A stretch of DNA of 64,000 nt from JACMLD01 sp044227095 (GTDB lineage Bacteria > Bacteroidota > Bacteroidia > Chitinophagales > Chitinophagaceae), in the NCBI GenBank assembly GCA_044227095.1, contig JBGAFV010000001.1:4960001-5024000 (forward strand), written 5' to 3'. Below are positions 60,097 to 64,000 of the stretch, one piece after another; position 1 is the stretch's first letter; every line of letters begins with the position of its first letter. The notes beneath the pieces were generated by a model. It searched no databases, was not told where the DNA came from, and worked only from the letters and a program-made list of their open reading frames with translations. The position numbers and the translations under genes are program-made.

Positions 60097-61275
60097 ATGA
60101 CACTTTTATTTGTAAATGGGATTGGTGAATTATTACAGAGCCTTGTGCTAATGTTGCTAACAATTTTATTGATAGGGTTAGCAATGAAAAAACTAAACCA
60201 ACCTTATTTTGTTGCCTATATTTTAGCAGGCATTATACTTGGCCCATATTGCATAAGGCTTTTAAAAGAAGCAGATACCATAGCTACTATTGGCGAATTA
60301 GGTTTGCTTATGCAAATGTTTTTTATTGGTACAAAACTGGAAGTTCAAAGGTTTGCCAAACAGATTAAAAAAACATTGATTGGCGTAATTGCACAACTTA
60401 TTTTCAGCCTGCTTTTTATATTATTGATTGGCTATTTTTATAAATGGAGTACAAAAGAAATTTTATTGTTCACTTTTATCATAAGCCTTAGCAGTTCTGC
60501 TATCATTCTTGAATATCTTGAAAAAAACAAAGAACTCAACAAACCTCTAGGTACACTTACATCAGGCATCTTAGTGTTGCAGGATTTTTTGCTGGTGCCA
60601 ATGTTATTGACAATAAATTTTTTGGGCGACAAGAAATTAGGTCTTTTTACAATTATTTCGCTTATTGCTGCACTTATTGTTAGCACATTTTTTCTGAGAC
60701 AAACATTCCTGAAGCATAGAATTAAATTTCCACTCCCACGTATTTTGCAAACCGACCATGAATTACAAGTGTTTGTAGGGCTATTGTTTTGTTTTGGTTT
60801 TGCATGGCTTACACAAGCCATTAATTTATCGGCTGCTATTGGTGCTTTAGTAGCGGGTATTTTTATTTCGCAATCCAACTCTATGCAATGGTTAGAAAAA
60901 AATCTAATGCCCTTCAGGATATTTTTTTTGTCGCTGTTCTTTCTCTCAATAGGGCTGCAAATAAATATTGATTTCCTTTTAGACCATGCAGCTTTGGTGG
61001 CGCTAATAGTGCTTGTAATACTTTTTGTGAATAGTGCCATCAATGCTTTGGTATTTAGATTGCTAAAGGAAAGCTGGCGCAACAGTATTTATGCAGGTGC
61101 ATTACTTTCTCAAATTGGAGAATTCAGCCTTGTATTATGTATGGTAGCTAAAGCCCAACAAATGGTACCTGACTTTTGGTATCAACTTACTTTAGCTGTT
61201 GTATCCTTAGCTATGCTTATGACGGCAATTTGGATTAACATCATAAGAACATTCATTTACAAACAACCAAGCTAG
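60097..61275 (+). CDS. Kef-type cation:proton antiporter (CPA2)
   Basis: 392 residues, about 12 membrane helices. Family marks: LNQPYFVAYILAGIILGPYC, ATIGELGLLMQMFFIGTKLE, SLSSSAIILEYLEK, SGILVLQDFLLVPMLLTINF (LQD.l..P), LSAAIGALVAGIFISQSNSM, FRIFFLSLFFLSIGLQINID. No RCK/TrkA domain is attached. Probable Na+ or K+/H+ exchange. The ATG is used; the longer frame starts at a TTG within the Hsp20 tail. Five bp separate it from the next gene. Confidence 0.9.
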   Translation: MTLLFVNGIGELLQSLVLMLLTILLIGLAMKKLNQPYFVAYILAGIILGPYCIRLLKEADTIATIGELGLLMQMFFIGTKLEVQRFAKQIKKTLIGVIAQLIFSLLFILLIGYFYKWSTKEILLFTFIISLSSSAIILEYLEKNKELNKPLGTLTSGILVLQDFLLVPMLLTINFLGDKKLGLFTIISLIAALIVSTFFLRQTFLKHRIKFPLPRILQTDHELQVFVGLLFCFGFAWLTQAINLSAAIGALVAGIFISQSNSMQWLEKNLMPFRIFFLSLFFLSIGLQINIDFLLDHAALVALIVLVILFVNSAINALVFRLLKESWRNSIYAGALLSQIGEFSLVLCMVAKAQQMVPDFWYQLTLAVVSLAMLMTAIWINIIRTFIYKQPS

Positions 61276-61280
61276 ACAAT

Positions 61281-61571
61281 ATGGAAACACAATATTATAT
61301 AACAATTACATTAAGGACACATAAAGGGCTTGAAAGCTTTGCAAAATTTTTTATTGGCAACCATCGGCAACATGCTTTCGCAATATTCAAACAATTGAAA
61401 GGCTCGCATGATGTTAGCGAAGAAAATATTCTCTATTTTGAATTTTGGGAAACGCAAAAAGGATTGCCTGCAAATCTTGATTTAATCACTTGTACGCTAA
61501 ACCAATTGGCTGAGAATTGCCGCACCATTACAAAAGAATTATTCAAATCAGAAAATTTAGAAAGTCCCTAA
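61281..61571 (+). CDS. Hypothetical protein coupled to the antiporter gene
   Basis: 96 residues, soluble. METQYYITITLRTHKGLESF opens a ferredoxin-like fold, then GNHRQHAFAIFKQLKGSHDV, LYFEFWETQKGLPANLDLIT. Starts 5 bp after the antiporter stop codon, so it is co-translated and may be a regulatory subunit. No family recognised. Ends just before a family-B attC-like site. Confidence 0.66.
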   Translation: METQYYITITLRTHKGLESFAKFFIGNHRQHAFAIFKQLKGSHDVSEENILYFEFWETQKGLPANLDLITCTLNQLAENCRTITKELFKSENLESP

Positions 61572-61733
61572 ACACAGAATAACAATCGGGGTACTGCTAT
61601 CAGCTAATATCGGGATCGAACGAATGCTATTTGGCCTTTAGTTGTTAACTTCAATTTCGGTTTTCAATCGGCTTCAGTTGCCGGGCGGACAGTTATAAAA
61701 TACCATCCCTGCGGCAAGCCATGAACGTTGGGC
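61571..61733 (+). repeat. attC-like site, family B (CTATCAGCTAATATCGGG type)
   Basis: Opens AGAATAACAATCGGGG, with CTGCTATCAGCTAATATCGG, TTTAGTTGTTAACTTCAA and GTTGCCGGGCGGACAGTTAT. It ends TGCGGCAAGCCATGAACGTTGGGCGC. Strongly similar to the next site at 62,131. Confidence 0.68.
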
Positions 61734-61775
61734 GCAATGGCTGTTGACGCTTTACACCAAAACGAAATCTACATA

Positions 61776-62126
61776 ATGAAACATCTTATCAAACTTGAAG
61801 AATTAGGCGTATTTGCAGCTTCGGCTTTCTTTTTGTACAAGCTCAACATCAACATTAGTTGGTGGCTATACATACTCCTGTTTTTTAGCCCTGATATTGG
61901 AATGGTTGGTTATTTAATAAACACCAGGGTTGGTGCAGTTACTTATAATTTGTTTCATCATAAGGCTACTGGTTGCCTATTAATAATCTTAGGAGTTACC
62001 CTGCCAAATGAGTATTTGGTTTTTGCGGGTTTATTATTATTAGCTCATTCTTCCTTTGATAGGATACTTGGTTATGGCCTTAAATATTCTGACAGTTTTA
62101 AGCATACTAATGTGGGCTATATGTAA
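61776..62126 (+). CDS. DUF4260 family membrane protein
   Basis: 116 residues, four membrane helices. MKHLIKLEELGVFAASAFFL is the family start, then WLYILLFFSPDIGMVGYLIN (conserved FFSPDIGMVGYL) and GLLLLAHSSFDRILGYGLKY (conserved AHSSFDRxxGYGLKY), ending FKHTNVGYM. Function unknown. The ATG is chosen by homology; two upstream in-frame starts lie in or next to the attC core. Single-gene cassette. Confidence 0.88.
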   Translation: MKHLIKLEELGVFAASAFFLYKLNINISWWLYILLFFSPDIGMVGYLINTRVGAVTYNLFHHKATGCLLIILGVTLPNEYLVFAGLLLLAHSSFDRILGYGLKYSDSFKHTNVGYM

Positions 62127-62130
62127 AGGC

Positions 62131-62329
62131 ACTGCACCCACTAAAAGATTTGCCGCAAGGCTGACAGACGGAATAGCAATCGGGATGCTACTATCAGCTA
62201 ATATTGGGCTTGACAGAATGCTATTTCGCTTTTAGTTGTTAACTTCAAAACAATTAAACTCAATCCGCTTCAGTTGCCGGGCGGACAGTTATAAAATACC
62301 AGCCTTGCGGTAAGCCGTGTACGTTGTCC
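62131..62329 (+). repeat. attC-like site, family B, last of the window
   Basis: Begins CTGCACCCACTAAAAGATTTGCC, with CTATCAGCTAATATTGGGCTTG and GTTGCCGGGCGGACAGTTAT. It ends CCTTGCGGTAAGCCGTGTACGTTGTCC. The end core CACCCACTAA fits the cassette start GTTGGGCGC. Confidence 0.68.
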
Positions 62330-62364
62330 GATATACCATTGGACATACTTCAAATTTTAAAAAA

Positions 62365-64000
62365 ATGACAAGACAAATACTTTCTCTCATTCTTCTACTT
62401 TATTGCGCACACAGTGCTACAGCACAATTTAAATATCCGGTTACCAAAATAGTAGATAGTGCAGACACATGGTATAATGTAACCGTGAAAGACCCCTATC
62501 GTTGGCAGGAAGACCTTAAAAATCCCGAAGTTGTAAGCTGGTTTAAAGCACAAGCAAATTTCACAGACAGTATTCTAGGCAAATTACCATTGGGTGATAT
62601 GTTACTTAATGAACAGAAAAAAATAAACATAACAGAAACCGAACAAAAATTTGGAGTAAGGCGAATTGGCAATTCCGTATTTTACAGTCAGGTAAAAAAG
62701 GGTGAAGGAAAGTTAAAAGTTCACAGACAGTTTGATAATGCTCGTTCACCACAAATCATTGCTTCACCTGAAATGTGGGGAGAGAACTATAACATATATA
62801 CTTATGACTTTGAACCTTTCGGGAAATACATTGCCATCTATGCACACGAAGGCGGAAAGGAAATAAACGAAGTAAAAATTTACAGTATAGCAGAAAACAA
62901 AATTTTATCCGATAAAGTTACAGGCAGCTACAAAGGATTTATGAATAACCAGGAAGGGGTGTTTTATTATACGCAACGCCCAACTTACGACCCTCACGAA
63001 GTGTATTCTCATAATGATGATATTTTCAAAACCCACATCATAGGTACAGATACTAAGTTTGATAAAGTGATTGTAAGCAAACAAATAAACCCCGAAGTAA
63101 TGAGCTATACGGATGAACGGTATCTGTGGGAAATTCAAACATTTAAAGGTTGCAATTATGAATTTACCTGGATTTCTCCTTCTGAATTATTGTATAGAAA
63201 ATCCGGCACAACCAATAAGTGGCTAAATTTATTTGAAGCAGAGAAAGTTGGTTACTACGTTTATTACTACAACAATAAAATTTATTTCGCTTCTTTTAAA
63301 AATGCACCTAACGGTACAATAAAAATGCTGGATTTAAATAATCCTGGTGCAAAACCTATAACTGTTTTAGAAGAACAAGCCAACCCTATAGATAATGAAG
63401 CAATTACCAAAACAAAAAATTACCTCATAGTTCCCCTGATAAAGAATGGTATTACAACCTATTCAAAGTTTATTTATTTGCCAACCAATAAAGTTACTGC
63501 TTCACCCTTTAAAGAAAACACCGCAAAAACAGGATACTTTGCAACAAACAGACAAAAAAACGACAGCGTTTTAATTGTACGTGAAGGTTGGGCTAATTAT
63601 CCGCAGGTTACTTATGCGGAGATTGGAAGCACAAAAGAAACACTGAGTAAATATTCAGGCAATCAAACGCTTTCTTTTGCAAATAATTTATTGGTAGAAG
63701 AAATAGAAATAGTAAGTTATGATGGTACTTTAGTTCCGCTAACTATTATTCGCAGAAAAGATTTAAAACTAAATGGAAACAATGTTGCCATTGTTAACGG
63801 CTATGGGGCATACGGCACTTCTATTCGCCCAGGATTTAGTCTCACTTATGCCATGCTTGCTAATAAAGGAGTAGTTTGTTGTTTTGCCCATGTAAGAGGT
63901 GGTGGTGAAAAGGGAGAAAACTGGCATACAGGCGGCACAAAACAAAGTAAACCCAATAGCTGGAAAGACTTTAATGCTTGTGCCGAATATCTTATTGGGA
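62365..64000 (+). CDS. Prolyl oligopeptidase (S9A), N-terminal part; runs off the window
   Basis: 545 codons are visible. Signal peptide MTRQILSLILLLYCAHSATAQ, so it is periplasmic. DPYRWQEDLKNPEVVSWFKA is the prolyl oligopeptidase N-terminal signature; a seven-bladed propeller follows (FEPFGKYIAIYAHEGGKEIN, YYTQRPTYDPHEVYSHNDD). The catalytic domain begins with IVSYDGTLVPLTIIRRKDLK, NGYGAYGTSIRPGF and HVRGGGEKGENWHTGG. The nucleophile Ser and the Asp/His lie beyond the right edge. Cleaves short proline-containing peptides. It starts 42 bp after an attC core, so it may be the next cassette gene. Confidence 0.9.
   Translation, partial: MTRQILSLILLLYCAHSATAQFKYPVTKIVDSADTWYNVTVKDPYRWQEDLKNPEVVSWFKAQANFTDSILGKLPLGDMLLNEQKKINITETEQKFGVRRIGNSVFYSQVKKGEGKLKVHRQFDNARSPQIIASPEMWGENYNIYTYDFEPFGKYIAIYAHEGGKEINEVKIYSIAENKILSDKVTGSYKGFMNNQEGVFYYTQRPTYDPHEVYSHNDDIFKTHIIGTDTKFDKVIVSKQINPEVMSYTDERYLWEIQTFKGCNYEFTWISPSELLYRKSGTTNKWLNLFEAEKVGYYVYYYNNKIYFASFKNAPNGTIKMLDLNNPGAKPITVLEEQANPIDNEAITKTKNYLIVPLIKNGITTYSKFIYLPTNKVTASPFKENTAKTGYFATNRQKNDSVLIVREGWANYPQVTYAEIGSTKETLSKYSGNQTLSFANNLLVEEIEIVSYDGTLVPLTIIRRKDLKLNGNNVAIVNGYGAYGTSIRPGFSLTYAMLANKGVVCCFAHVRGGGEKGENWHTGGTKQSKPNSWKDFNACAEYLIG

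Larger units (their letters stand above)
15871..62329 (+). mobile_element. Integron-like gene-cassette array (integrase not in window)
   Basis: About 46 kb in which all convincing genes are on the plus strand and genes or short gene groups are separated by attC-like repeats. Each repeat opens with an AAC-type core directly after a stop codon and closes with a GTTRRRY-type core about 10-110 bp before the next start codon. The first bases of a unit are complementary to the last bases of the same unit: 14 of 15 positions for the unit starting at 25,365 and 13 of 14 for the unit starting at 37,011. That is what cassettes that were once free circles should show. Sites within the array resemble one another strongly, as in sedentary chromosomal integrons. 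No tyrosine recombinase gene is visible, so this is either an interior part of an integron or an attC cluster lacking an integrase. Confidence 0.78.

Noticed and set aside
60438..61082. 214-residue minus-strand ORF opposite the Kef-type antiporter
   Set aside because: Antisense shadow of a well-supported membrane transporter gene; composition is not protein-like and there is no start context.
15871..62329. CRISPR array
   Set aside because: The repeats are 50-245 bp, imperfect, and separated by gene-length intervals carrying ORFs; there are no 25-40 bp spacers and no cas genes.
15871..62329. Insertion sequences or MITEs as the source of the repeats
   Set aside because: No transposase ORF, no target-site duplications seen at the repeat ends, constant orientation, and each repeat's ends match the adjoining unit rather than a fixed terminal inverted repeat.
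15871..62329. Simple REP/BIME-type intergenic palindromes
   Set aside because: REP elements occur in both orientations between unrelated chromosomal genes. Here orientation is constant, cores follow RYYYAAC...GTTRRRY, and unit ends are self-matched, which fits attC better; kept as the fallback explanation if the attC model fails.

Overview
The window looks like a low-GC Bacteroidota chromosome, probably a Chitinophagaceae-like member of that phylum. The evidence is a DUF2723 membrane protein, a TonB-dependent B12 receptor paired with a YncE-like lipoprotein, LytS/LytTR signalling genes, DUF6090, DUF4260 and DUF418 proteins, many lipoproteins with short Bacteroidota-type signal peptides, and start sites mostly lacking Shine-Dalgarno sequences. 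Genus and species cannot be told from the sequence.

Bases 1-15,816 are ordinary chromosome with genes on both strands: the N-terminus of a Rossmann dehydrogenase, a large TPR protein, a DUF2723 membrane protein, two single-domain receivers (the second has lost its phospho-acceptor Asp), a small membrane protein, a LytS-type kinase overlapping its LytTR regulator, a PAS protein, a vitamin B12 uptake operon behind a cobalamin riboswitch (minus strand), and an enolase-superfamily dehydratase with an MFS sugar-acid transporter.

From about 15,870 to 62,330 the character changes. Every convincing gene is on the plus strand, adjacent genes are unrelated, and almost every gene or short gene group is followed by an imperfect palindromic repeat of about 55-245 bp. 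The repeats begin with an AAC-type core (such as GCTAAC, GCCAAC or TATAAC) and end with GTTRRRY-type cores (GTTAGGT, GTTATGC, GTTGGGC). The first bases of each unit are complementary to its own last bases. This is the architecture of integron gene cassettes with attC sites. I read about 47 full or partial sites in at least two arm families (A: ...TTGGCG-N17-TATAAATGTT; B: ...CCAGCCCGGCAACAAGCCGTAAACGTT) and about 45 cassettes. No integron integrase is in the window, so it is either part of a large sedentary chromosomal integron whose intI lies outside or a cluster of attC sites lacking an integrase.

Cassette cargo is dominated by lipoproteins, secreted proteins and small membrane proteins, including five proteins that join membrane helices to a PH-like domain. 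It also has alpha/beta hydrolases, an amidohydrolase, two CPBP (CAAX-protease-like) proteins, a Crp-type regulator with two following enzyme-like genes in one cassette, a WG-repeat protein, DUF4262, DUF2625, DUF805, DUF3592, DUF418 and DUF4260 proteins, a parvulin-like protein, and a GyrB-like protein missing recognisable ATP-binding motifs. Near the right end an Hsp20/Kef-type antiporter/small protein group sits between two attC-like sites. The window ends inside a prolyl oligopeptidase gene.

Many family-A sites carry TTGNCG-N17-TATAAA/TACAAA just upstream of the cassette gene, so the recombination site may double as a promoter. That would let a gene be expressed wherever its cassette sits. 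This is inference from sequence only.
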